31,619 nt of DNA from Saccoglossus kowalevskii (taxonomy: Eukaryota; Hemichordata; Enteropneusta; Harrimaniidae), in the NCBI RefSeq assembly GCF_000003605.2, contig NW_003106593.1:1051284-1082902 (forward strand), read 5' to 3'. This document shows, one piece after another, positions 1 through 8,984 of this stretch (position 1 is the first letter of the stretch; each line of letters starts with the position of its first letter). Made by a program: the position numbers and the translations under genes. The notes under the pieces were generated by a model. That model saw only the letters and a list, made by a program, of their open reading frames with translations, did not search any database and had not been told where the DNA came from.

Positions 1-267
1 TCATCAAATCAAGACGGCTTGATACTGTACCAAATAGTGGTCCAATCCGCGGAATTGAAGATTATGGCGGAGGAATAATTCTTGGTATTACTTGGCCTGA
101 TGGTGATGATATTTTGTATGGTCCTATAGGGGATACATTCTGGGAATCTACAGGTGTAGATCTTCAGGGTCAACGTTTATTTGACATTTTATTAGATAAT
201 GGAAATACTGCCATTCTTACAAATCCTACTGATTTCATGGCAATTAAATGGTGTTTGTCGCAATCAG
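1..267 (+). CDS. Gene A, extracellular exon (5' partial), tectonin-like repeat protein
   Basis: The frame starting at base 3 is open for 88 codons and ends at a good splice donor (AG|GTGAGT, donor at 268). One base is left over, so the following intron is phase 1. That base joins the exon at 1713 to make an uninterrupted Gly codon. The residues alternate Gly-rich turns with beta-strand-like hydrophobic runs (GIILGITWPDGDDILYG, DILLDNGNTAILTN), as in WD/tectonin-type propeller blades. I infer an extracellular domain because the next exons encode membrane anchors. The exon continues upstream of the window, so the gene start and any signal peptide are not seen. No close family is recognised beyond the propeller-like look. 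The coding call is strong and the family call is weak. Confidence 0.75.
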
Positions 268-1712
268 GTGAGTGATTTAACCTAATGTTAAACCATAATT
301 ATGAATATAATTAATCATACTCCTACTTTGCTCTTTGATCTGTAATGGAATCAGGAGCAGGTGCAGGTACTTAAACTTATGTATTTGATTCATTATTATC
401 ATGTGTTTTTTCCTGGATTGATATGTCATTTACTGCCAACGTAATTTAGTACTTCGAATGTTAATTTGGAGTTGATAGAAAGGATATACAATACCTTGTC
501 AAGCCTTATTTATCATTGAATTTTGTCGGCAAAAAAAGTAATTCGTACATCACTATACTGTCTGAATTTCAAATAGTGTTGTTATATCATTCACACGATA
601 CATATTTTCTTAATACTGCAAAAAATATAAGTTGGTAGTAAAATTAATCTTATAATGAAGAAAGTATAAGTTTGTGAAATTTCCGTGAAAAAGATTAGCA
701 TACCTCTTCATAGAAAATTTTAGCTACATTGATATGAAATATGCTAATTTGTAGCAGCATGGCTTGAACGATAAATAATATCAATAATTTGCCTGTATCA
801 TGTAACACATGTCTCCATAATTGACAGCTGACTCATGGAAACAAATAATGTTATATTGGTAATATGTGAGACAGCTACATTTTCAAAGCACTGTCTGGAG
901 AAGTTGATTTCACCAAACTAACCCGTTCGAAAAAGACACAGAACAGTGAAGAAATAAAGAAACATATTTATCGAATTGAACTTAGGCATGGACACTGATA
1001 ATACATAGAGGCCAGCATACAGCAACATTTGGTTAATAAATTCTTAGGAAATGCTTTTAGTTAGACACAAAAACAGTCATTAAAGTCCCATGTTGCAATG
1101 CGATAATCAAAACTCCATTGATGCAATTCAATGTCATTATAAGACAAGGCCATTAATTTATGTGTAATTTAAGACCATGGAGTAGCTAACACACAATTAA
1201 ATCAAATTTAATTTAACAGCCGGATTTAATACCCAAAACCAACAAGTGAAAATGTTACATATGCTGGAAATCTAGAATACTCACTGAATTAACAATTAGT
1301 GATTCATGGAAAATATGTCCAATTCATGATTACAAACTATGTTATTAAACATATTCACATAGCCGTATACTGATTAAAACACATAAAAATGTCAACAACC
1401 AAGGGAAATTGCTAGACCAAATTAATCAAAATTATGTTATTAGTGTTTTAATTAATATCCGATACAAGATAGTTGATAACTGTTTTAGGTGTGCAATTAC
1501 CAATTTTCCCTCATGGACGTAATATATATCGCTTCATCAGCAGTATATGTCAATGAACATTATTATCTGGTATAATGGGTAGTATAGTAGTCAAGAGGTT
1601 ATATCAGTTGTCTCGCGTTTTAACTGAAAAACAAATTATTTACCCATGTGTTTCATTTTGGTTTTATGGAGTCATTCATATAGATTGTTTTTGAATATTC
1701 ATTGCATATTAG
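268..1712 (+). other. Gene A intron with an optional mini-exon
   Basis: Phase-1 intron from the GTGAGT donor at 268 to the AG at 1711-1712. It is AT-rich without long ORFs. The part from about 1249 is duplicated at 30551 onwards. At 1489-1556 a good acceptor (CTGTTTTAG) is followed by an in-phase reading frame beginning GVQLPIFPHGRNIYRF, which stops at 1554-1556. This could be a poison or alternative exon, or the decayed start of an older extracellular exon. Confidence 0.6.
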
Positions 1713-2449
1713 GTTCCACTGGTGGTTCGACAACGACAGATGGCTTGGAATTATTGGTGATAACAGATGACAATCAATTATATCAAGCAGATTTTCAATT
1801 TCAATCAATGGTTGGTCCATTAACCCCTGATGTATCCTTGATAGATGTTGATATGTCTCCGAATGGGTGGATAATTGGTGTAACAGATACCTATGAATTC
1901 GTACATATGGAATTGTTAATAAGTGGAGTATGGTCAAGTCCTGTTTCAGGAAGTGCTAGTGTTATCAGTATATGTGTAGGATCACCGAGTGGCGAAATAT
2001 TTGGATTAACTGCAAATAACGAATTGAAAGTGAGAGAAGATATCCAATCATCACGGACAATTGTGGTGAATGGGTATGAGGAACAGGTTAGAAAAATGGA
2101 ATTTAGTGACCGTATATTGGGACTTACACCAAACGCTCTTTTCTTTCTTGACCAAGAGTATGGGTTATGTATAAACACTGGGCTTGATTTTGCTGGCTAT
2201 GTAATTGAAGACATAACTCTCTTGTCCACACACACAACTATCTTTCCATTGCAAGCGAATAGTGGCTTTATAGCCATTTGTTATACCGGAGTAAGTGAAT
2301 CACAAGCTATTGGAGAAAATACTGAAGAAGGTGGGGATAGCGGTGGAAGAGAAGGTGTAGTATTACTTATTGCATTGTTGTTGTGTTTGTTATTTGGCAG
2401 CTGTCATTTATTTTTCGAAAGATTGTACAAGAACGCATTGCAAGGATGA
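1713..2449 (+). CDS. Gene A, tectonin-like extracellular exon ending in a membrane helix
   Basis: The acceptor AG at 1711-1712 follows TTGCATATTAG, and the exon joins the exon ending at 267 in phase 1. It encodes about 244 residues. Residues 1-190 look like propeller blades; the segment SGEIFGLTANNELKVRED matches the tectonin pattern 'dG.vwGvn.nd.iyyRe'. An acidic Gly-rich linker follows (GENTEEGGDSGG). Next comes a hydrophobic helix at about 215-234 (VVLLIALLLCLLFGSCHLFF), then a 10-residue tail and TGA. This suggests a type I surface protein. Phase-1 GT sites at 2331 and 2355, inside the linker, could instead splice to 3343 and so replace the anchor. A paralogous exon lies at 31246. An in-frame ATG at 1646 sits in the intron and is not the likely start. 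The tectonin assignment is tentative. Confidence 0.75.
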
Positions 2450-2464
2450 AATAACTAACGATAT

Positions 2465-2620
2465 AATAAAGTGCGTTGAGTAACATTAATATTGAGTGCA
2501 TGTTGAATACATTTGAGGAGAGTAAACAGTAGGGCGTCCAAATAGACGAAGGATATTTCGCAATAGCGTAACTTTGCTGACCATTTGTAGATATATATAT
2601 GTATTTGTGAAAACAATAAA
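2465..2620 (+). terminator. Polyadenylation signals after the short gene A isoform
   Basis: AATAAA occurs at 2465-2470, 16 bases after the TGA, and again at 2615-2620. Either could serve the read-through isoform that ends at 2449. The assignment rests on motif and position only. Confidence 0.45.
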
Positions 2621-2838
2621 ATATCCGATACAAATTTGTCATTGTCAGATTACATAGCATTCAGCTTAATAATCCAATACAGCAATACCACATTCACACA
2701 TTATGGACTAAATATCACACTATTTACATTGTCATCATATGTTTACACAAGCAAAGACTATATTGTGATGTATTTACTAACATATAAGCCTTTGCGGAAA
2801 TGTAGTATGGCTAAGGTGCTCAGGTATTTGCGTTCGGT

Positions 2839-2862
2839 AATTTAATTTAATTAAATTAAATT
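2839..2862. repeat. Perfect 24-bp AT palindrome
   Basis: The 24 bases built from AATTTAATTTAA and its mirror are identical to their own reverse complement. This is probably a simple-sequence accident in AT-rich DNA. Confidence 0.6.
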
Positions 2863-3210
2863 GTTATATATCATTACTATAATCATATATTTCTTCTATC
2901 ATTTTTATCTAAAAAAGTTGTAAACAATGAAAAATTAATCCAATGCTAAACCAACAAGTAAACATATTCTGGACTACGATGCTCTATTTTCAGTTTGTTT
3001 TTCTTCCAATACCGACATTTATTCATTCGTACTTATATATGTGACATCTTTTTCTCAAAACAAACATATATTACAATATGACAGAATTTTGAATTGATTT
3101 GTCATCCCTGGTACAATTATCGTCTGCTTATGATAGGTAATCCGTTGTTTGGTTATAACTGTATATTCTGCTTACATTTTGTTGACTGCATCTTCATTTT
3201 GTTTTTCCAG

Positions 3211-3257
3211 GTTTAAATACACTTCTCGTTGGAATTGACAACAATTTGTATATGTAA
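3211..3257 (+). pseudogene. Decayed start of an extracellular exon (GLNTLLVGIDNNLYM)
   Basis: A strong acceptor (GTTTTTCCAG) is followed, in the same phase 1, by codons giving LNTLLVGIDNNLYM and then TAA. The pattern matches the start of exon 1713, where GLELLVITDDNQLYQ occupies the same place. I infer an extra copy of the exon that has been truncated. Use as a poison exon is possible. The stretch is short, so confidence is moderate. Confidence 0.4.
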
Positions 3258-3342
3258 TTTACCTTTCTTCTGAAAACTATTAAACACATTCAATTAAAAC
3301 TAGGTAGATTATACATTTTGTTGATTTTCGTTTTCTTCGCAG

Positions 3343-3417
3343 ATTACAGTGGAATAATAACTGGTGACAATTTCTTTGGCGAAAATGATTCAGTTATTGA
3401 CGGAGGCAACGGTTCAG
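3343..3417 (+). CDS. Gene A, acidic juxtamembrane linker exon (75 bp, phase 1-1)
   Basis: It is bounded by TTCTTCGCAG and a GTAATC donor at 3418. Read in phase 1 it gives an acidic, Gly/Asn-rich peptide (DYSGIITGDNFFGENDSV, then IDGGNGS) with no stop. Both flanking introns are phase 1, so the exon can be included or skipped without a frame change. It resembles the acidic linker at the end of exon 1713-2449 and is probably the stalk before the helix encoded at 3497. Confidence 0.6.
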
Positions 3418-3496
3418 GTAATCAAATCTTGAAAAAAATATTAGATATTTGTGTTTTTTTAATTGATAATTAATTTTCTTGTTATCTTTTCCCAAG

Positions 3497-3699
3497 ACAT
3501 GGCAACAAAGATTATAATATCGTTGATTGTAGCTGCTATTCTGATTGGAGGCTATATTGGCGTTAAGAATCACAAGAAAAGGCAACAGAAAAAGAAAATA
3601 GAAGCCGAAAGAAAAAAACGATCGAGTAAGAAGAAATCTGCTCCAGGAAGTCGAACCGGACCACCGATGGAACTAAAGAATTCGAGTCGAAAAAAATAA
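3497..3699 (+). CDS. Gene A, transmembrane helix and Lys/Arg-rich cytoplasmic tail (last exon)
   Basis: The acceptor CCCAAG precedes base 3497. In phase 1 the exon reads DMATK, then a membrane helix (IIISLIVAAILIGGYIGV), then a tail of about 44 residues of which 19 are Lys or Arg, ending in TAA. A basic cluster directly after a helix fits the positive-inside rule and a type I membrane protein. The tail has no tyrosine, so no ITAM or ITIM is present. It could bind acidic lipids or contain dibasic trafficking signals; that is inference. A separate upstream ATG at 3463 falls inside the intron and is not used in the spliced model. Confidence 0.65.
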
Positions 3700-3771
3700 G
3701 TTCCTGGCAAACTATATAACGTAGATTTCATAAGCACTAATTGGATAATTGAAAAATGACGTATACTTTTC

Positions 3772-3777
3772 AATAAA
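3772..3777 (+). terminator. Polyadenylation signal of gene A, long-tail isoform
   Basis: AATAAA 73 bases after the TAA of the last exon. Confidence 0.55.
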
Positions 3778-6757
3778 TATTGATATAATAATAAATAAAT
3801 TTACTGCATTCTATTAAAGTTGACTCTTTTACATTCAAAATTAGTGAGTAATCTTCATGTGCTTAATTTTTAGGTTCGCATAATGCATCATCAGTCAAAA
3901 CTTGAACAAAAATATGCAGCTAGATAGCAATGCAAGGAGCAATGTTACCCTCAGATTTGAGGATACGCTTATCAAATTATTCTGAATTAAATTTTATCTA
4001 ATGGATGACAGTAATTTAAGACCTTTGCCTTTGCTATCACGAGCGTGATATAGTGTCCCATAGAAAGCTAAATGCCAATGCGTTTGTTTTGTCTAATATC
4101 AAAATTCAAACTACATATAAATAATTGTTATGCAATACCACCAAATGAAAGAAAATATTACTGAAGCATTCACACATTCTTAGCACGTTTTGTAGAAATC
4201 TGTCTGTCTTTGCATTAGTTTTATATATTGTTCAACCATGACTTTTATGAAATTATATTTTATTCACCAGAACCAGGAGTATAGTTGTTTGTGTTTAGAT
4301 CAATAAAACGGGCACATAATATGAAAAATGGTTTGTAATTGCGAAATAATTTTAATTGAAAACATAGAAAACTCGTATATTACGGTAATTTCTAATTTCT
4401 AGAATGAGTAACGATATTATACCATATGGGGAACATCTCTGTGCCCGATGTTATTCACCCAAAAGTCATATGAAACAAGTACAATATATAGAGTTGTATA
4501 TTTGTATTTAAGTTTGTTCTCATAAGTTTATCGCGTTATCCAATACATGCAGTAGAGAGGACCACTATAAACCACTGTATACCATGAAGCAAAACATATT
4601 TATAATGAAGATGGTTAATGTTATCAATGCAAAACAATGCTGCACTTATGGCATTGTAGTTAATATGTTGACCACACTGTAAATTTGGCTTCCATGAATG
4701 TAGCCTCACGTGACGAGATAGGTTTTGCAAATACATGGTATTACACATATAGGTTTCAATTGATACAAATAGTTAATTACGAAATATCAACGTCATCATC
4801 TTGTTGTAATACACATGAACATAATCGCGTATTCTGATTAATGATGTGGTACTTTATGTACCACTGAGCAATACTGACACTGAATTGATAATACCTTAAG
4901 CCAGTGTGCCAAGGCTTGTGATATTTAGTAGGCGGTGTGTTCTCAGTTATATATGTATATGTATATTACAGTTAATTTATGTGATATTAAATTTGAATCT
5001 CTTTCATATACAAGGTATTTATTTAATTAATTTAAATAATATGACCGATTATTCATACTATTTGAAGTATGAATTTTCGTGAAAACTTCTGTATTGAATA
5101 AAGAAACAAATAAAGACAAGATGATTGCATTGAACTGTTGAATTTACTTTTATATGAAATTAAAATATTGAATAATCTCAGCATGACTGACTGCTAAGTG
5201 ACTTTCATTGATGATTTACGATCTTGGTTCATTTTTTGCTGCATACAATTTGTATACTATATATAAATAATAGAGCATAGTACAATGGAAATAAATCTAC
5301 TTCAATTGGTTGATGAATGTTTTGTAAATTATCTTTAACTTTAGGGATATAATCTAATATAATACAAATAAATATTTGCCAATATGCCGTAATTAATAGG
5401 AAAACCACATGCAACTATACAAATACATATTCAATTGACAAGGCATTGGGCCATTTGTTATAATATTACATTTAATATCAGATACTAACAGCTGTCTTAA
5501 CACCTATATGAAAAAAAATTAAAAAATAAGAATTCATAATTGACACGTTTTGTATAACACAGTTCATGTGTGTTGTAATTATCGACAACACCTTATTCTG
5601 GAAATATTACTATTTCCTTGAATAATTGTAAGTTTGCTAAAACCCAGAATGACTAGATAAATGATTCTTGTAATCTACGTTGCCTGACTAATGACCTCAT
5701 CGAATTACAAATCATAATTCCTCTCGAGCAGAAGGATATCATTATGAAAACTGTATTCTTTTTATATTCCCGTGCTTTCAGAACAAAAATAATATATATA
5801 CATCCGTTCTATTTATGCAGAATAACCTTCCCAAATATTACAAATTCTAATATTTGAAAAAAATAAGCGTCAGTCACAGAACCGTGTACCTTCACACTCA
5901 AGCAAGAGAAGAGACACGTGAAACATACTGGTGAACTAGCCTTGCATTTTGGGTATATCTTCGTATGCATTTAGGAAAAATAAAAAAAATGAAAGACCAG
6001 AACTAAGTGGTAACGGGAAAACCAGTAACAATATTAGAGAAAGTGTAATATCCTTATATTTAAATCTGACATTTATTGAATTGATTACTATTCTGCTTCG
6101 TTTATTTTCGAAAATAAGTGTATTTTTGTTACTACCGCTAGCTCATTTGAATATGCTAAAATTATTGCCGATTATGTTATGTGTCTCGTCGATCTATACA
6201 TATGCTCTGTGAAGGCGAGTAAATTCAAAGCCTTCAACATCAATTTTAATGCTAGTTTAGACAAGTAAAACCGAGAATCCACATGGAAAACATTATATCA
6301 CGCAATATAGTGAGAATCGGAGTGACATGTTTTCTGAATTATCACATTATACGTGTTTTTAAAAACCATAGTCATTTGTGGGCGACAAATAGTAGTATAA
6401 TTCAGAAATCAATAACGTTTGGGAAATTTAAACATAGCAACATTTTGTGTGTACAACACAAGGATATACATGCTATATAACAAATAATGTTCTAGCTGTG
6501 TTAAATACTGAGAAGTATATTAGTTGAAAATATATAAATTCCCAAGTCTGTTCTTGAATAACAATTGCAATGTTGTATATTGTGCATATTTTCTACATAA
6601 CTGGCTAATTTACTACTGGTGGGAAAGATGGCTGATCTGTTCTCAGTTCATTGTGAAATAAGTATCACGGATGAAATAAAACAAGAAATACCTACTGAAT
6701 CTGCTATTCAATATTAGTCAGCCAATAGGTTGTGTACCCCATTCGACTTCCCTTGGA
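3778..6757. other. Intergenic, no gene recognised
   Basis: AT-rich DNA with only short, low-complexity ORFs on both strands (for example 5949-6212 and 6283-6480). None shows a known motif, flanking splice sites or strand-consistent coding features. Confidence 0.6.
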
Positions 6758-7035
6758 AACTGGAATAATCAAGTCCATGGGACAACACGTTCTGCATTGA
6801 TTCAAGACGTCTCAGTGAAGTTACAGTAGGTGATTGTTTCCTACATTCAATAGTGACAATTTAGCGGCCCTTGTACAGGAATTGTGTGGATTCATAGGGA
6901 TGGCATCTTACTACAGAAGATTTGACAAAACAGCACCGCTGAACCCCATGAACTGGTGTATTGAGTTGAACCATTCAACTGGACTTACACTTGTCAAGCG
7001 GCATTTGATTAGGCTATTGCTTTGCCCTTGGCCCG
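6758..7035 (+). pseudogene. Ty3/gypsy pol fossil with internal deletions
   Basis: Fragments of a gypsy reverse transcriptase occur in order but are compressed. SPWDNTFCIDSRRLSEVTVGD matches the RT fingers region (SPW...FCIDYR.LN..T..D). Next, LCGFIGMASYYRRF matches the RT-RNase H connection, which normally lies more than 100 residues later. Then TLVKRHLIRLLLCPWP follows, like the family's 'LK.HL...P.L.YP'. Frame breaks and a stop (about 6862) separate the blocks, and the catalytic YxDD region is missing. This is an old, non-functional copy, unrelated by position to the elements at 12.6-27 kb. Confidence 0.65.
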
Positions 7036-7405
7036 TCTGTCCGTCCGTTTGTTCGTTCGTCTGTATTTCAAAGCCCTTGACTTCGATACGCTCTGTCCAA
7101 TTTATTTCGAAGTTGGCACACTATACATCTCAATGCCATACATATGCGCACCAAGTATTTTTTTGATTCGCCAAAATTTTACTGTGCTTTTTTTTATTTT
7201 TACCATTTTCCTTGCAAAAATGTCGAAAATTACTGACTTTACACGACATCGCGTAGAAATACCGAAATTACCTGAAAAGAATTCGAGTTTTAACAACAAT
7301 TGGCACACCGCATACACAGTTGTAGCCTCAGTAGAAATCAGCGTAATTTTCGTGTCAGGATATTGTATCTCGGATTGTATATTTCTTTGCACAATGCTTA
7401 TATAG
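7036..7405. repeat. TCCG/TTCG tetranucleotide-like tract and repeat-like sequence
   Basis: A degenerate tetranucleotide run (CGTCTGTCCGTCCGTTTGTT and on) starts where the gypsy fossil ends. The next 350 bases have overlapping ORFs in several frames without motifs. This looks like interspersed repeat DNA rather than a gene. Confidence 0.4.
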
Positions 7406-8028
7406 ACGAAGTTATATCACTTCAATTTCAATGGTAATAAACTGTGCTTATTATAGTATTTATACACTTTCAATTATCGTTTGTGCATTTGTATCCAGAT
7501 TTTGGTGATCGTCAGAAATAGTCGCTGACTCGGTGAGAAATATGCCGGAAAAACTGCCTTTCTATTATTGTAAGAACTTAATATGTAATGTGTAAATCGA
7601 TCCCCGTCATTTAAAAGTCTTCAATCCAGTTCAAACACCAATTGCATAATCACTACCTCTGCTGTATTTATATATTAAATGTATTATTTTTTGTATTTTG
7701 CTCAAAAGTAATTTTGTTTTTTCTCTAGATACCATGGTACCCATTTGGTTCAGTTCAAGTGAAACTATTCGTATATCCCTGGTCAGCTGCAGTTTCATTC
7801 TGGCTAGTAGAAATATATTAAGTGATCTGTTCTCGTACTAAAAAGAATCAGTACACAAACATCTTTTTCAATTAAATTAAATTGAACAGTCAATAGGAGC
7901 ACAGGCTATGTACTAAACTCAGTCAACTAAAATCGAGTTTTTACCATTTAATACAGAAAACTGATAGTTCAATTTCACATATTTGTTAATATTAATGTAT
8001 GATAAAAACTTGACAATTTTTTTTCTAG
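7406..8028. other. Non-coding stretch before the 2A exon
   Basis: AT-rich. I see no gene. The pyrimidine run ending TTTTCTAG at 8018-8028 is a good splice acceptor for the exon that follows. Confidence 0.5.
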
Positions 8029-8325
8029 ATTCTTGCACATTGTTTCTATCATTGTTATATGAGAGGTACTCTTTTTGTTAGTGGAGATATTGAAACTAAC
8101 CCAGGACCACAAATTAGATCTATGTGTAAAGAACCAGAAAATAAAGTTGTTGTCACAGGTACTGTATACCAAGTATCATTGCAGTTTCTCAGTTTATCAT
8201 CTTGTGCTAGCACTTGTTTGACAAACAGTATCATTGCTCGGGAACTAGCAAATCTCGTGGTTGCTTTAGAAGAGGATTTTCTAGCAAGTAGTTTCATAGA
8301 CGGAGAAGGAGAGTGGACTAAATGA
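8029..8325 (+). pseudogene. Exon with a 2A ribosome-skipping motif (GDIETNPGP)
   Basis: After a strong acceptor the frame is open from 8029 and includes an ATG at 8059. It encodes LFVSGDIETNPGP, which satisfies the 2A consensus D(V/I)ExNPG|P. The skip would fall before the Pro codon at 8107-8109. Known cellular 2A sequences sit near the N-terminus of some invertebrate non-LTR retrotransposon ORFs and NLR-type immune proteins, where they can act as optional signal sequences. The downstream residues (CKEPENKVVVTG, ELANLVVALEEDF) are not recognised and contain no RT or NACHT motif. The frame ends at TAA 8323-8325, and homologous-looking coding sequence continues in another frame. I therefore call it a decayed gene or element. 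A donor-like GTACTG follows the VVVTG codons. Confidence 0.65.
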
Positions 8326-8801
8326 TATGATTCTTCGTCCTACTCATCTGCACTAAGTACATGAACAAGTGAGTAGTAAAATTGTTCTTCTCCAGCAACA
8401 ATGTGAATGCATATTTAGATTCACACCATTCAGAGAGGATGATAAGTTTGGATACAAGAAAGCGACATATAGGATTATAATGAACCCTCGTTAAGAAGAG
8501 ATGGCAAGCAGCGATGACCATTAGGCAGAGATTAGGGGAAACGACATATAAATTCAAGCCACGTAATAGTCTAAGACCAGGGAAGTCACAGGTGATGAAC
8601 CAGCGAAGACTATAGAAACATATTTGTGATCGGCCTACACACATCAACCATTGTTATAATATCTCTGATGAAAAGTACAATGCAGTGGCACATAGAATGA
8701 TAGCAGAAATTTGAAATATACTGCGCACTAGTATTAACATTGAGAGTGATGATGAATTAGAAGCTAGGTTGAAGAATCACTATAAACATTTGGAAAATTA
8801 A
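8326..8801 (+). pseudogene. Frameshifted continuation of the 2A gene
   Basis: Coding-like sequence continues in one frame (IVLLQQQCECIFRFTPFRED, GYKKATYRIIMNPR, to about 8492). It then shifts to another frame (VKKRWQAAMTIRQRLGETTY, KPRNSLRPGKSQVMNQRR). That frame runs to TAA at 8799-8801 with two in-frame stops, a TAG after MNQRRL and a TGA after MIAEI. The last part (CYNISDEKYNAVAHRMIAEI, ESDDELEARLKNHYKHLEN) is hydrophilic and helix-rich. I do not recognise the family. Length, single strand and shared orientation with the 2A exon argue that this is one broken gene. Confidence 0.4.
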
Positions 8802-8942
8802 CTCATAAATCCAGCATTGAGATGTTCTCAAAGAATATGTAAGCCACTTACATATATCTATAATGTATTTGTTGTGTTCGCTTACACCTTATCATAACAT
8901 TGTATCATATTTTAGTGCATATCGAAATTCATTCACTTTACT

Positions 8943-8984
8943 GAAATATTCTAGAAAAGATTAGAAATATTCTAGAAGAGAATA
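8943..8984. repeat. Two 21-bp tandem units, each with TTCTAGAA
   Basis: GAAATATTCTAGAA begins at 8943 and again at 8964, so the units are 21 bp apart. Each contains TTCnnGAA, the core of a heat-shock element. Only the repeat itself is certain; regulation is inference. Confidence 0.55.

Larger units (their letters stand above)
2450..3342 (+). other. Intron/3' UTR between the two anchor options of gene A
   Basis: It holds the two AATAAA signals, a perfect 24-bp AT palindrome at 2839-2862, and a decayed exon at 3211-3257. Nothing else is convincing. Confidence 0.5.

Noticed and set aside
1646-1712. ATG at 1646 as start of the 267-codon ORF
   Set aside because: The homologous gene B frame is not conserved before the acceptor, and the exon from 1-267 joins in frame, so these codons are intronic.
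2288-2296. Perfect GTAAGT donor within exon 1713-2449
   Set aside because: It is phase 0; joining to any downstream exon gives an immediate stop, so it is probably cryptic.
5949-6212. 87-codon ORF with hydrophobic stretch
   Set aside because: It starts at TTG, is Ile/Leu-rich as expected from AT-rich DNA, and has no splice or promoter context.
7022-7405. 127-codon plus-strand ORF and overlapping minus ORF
   Set aside because: It starts inside a tetranucleotide tract at the end of a gypsy fossil, both strands are open, and no motif is recognised.
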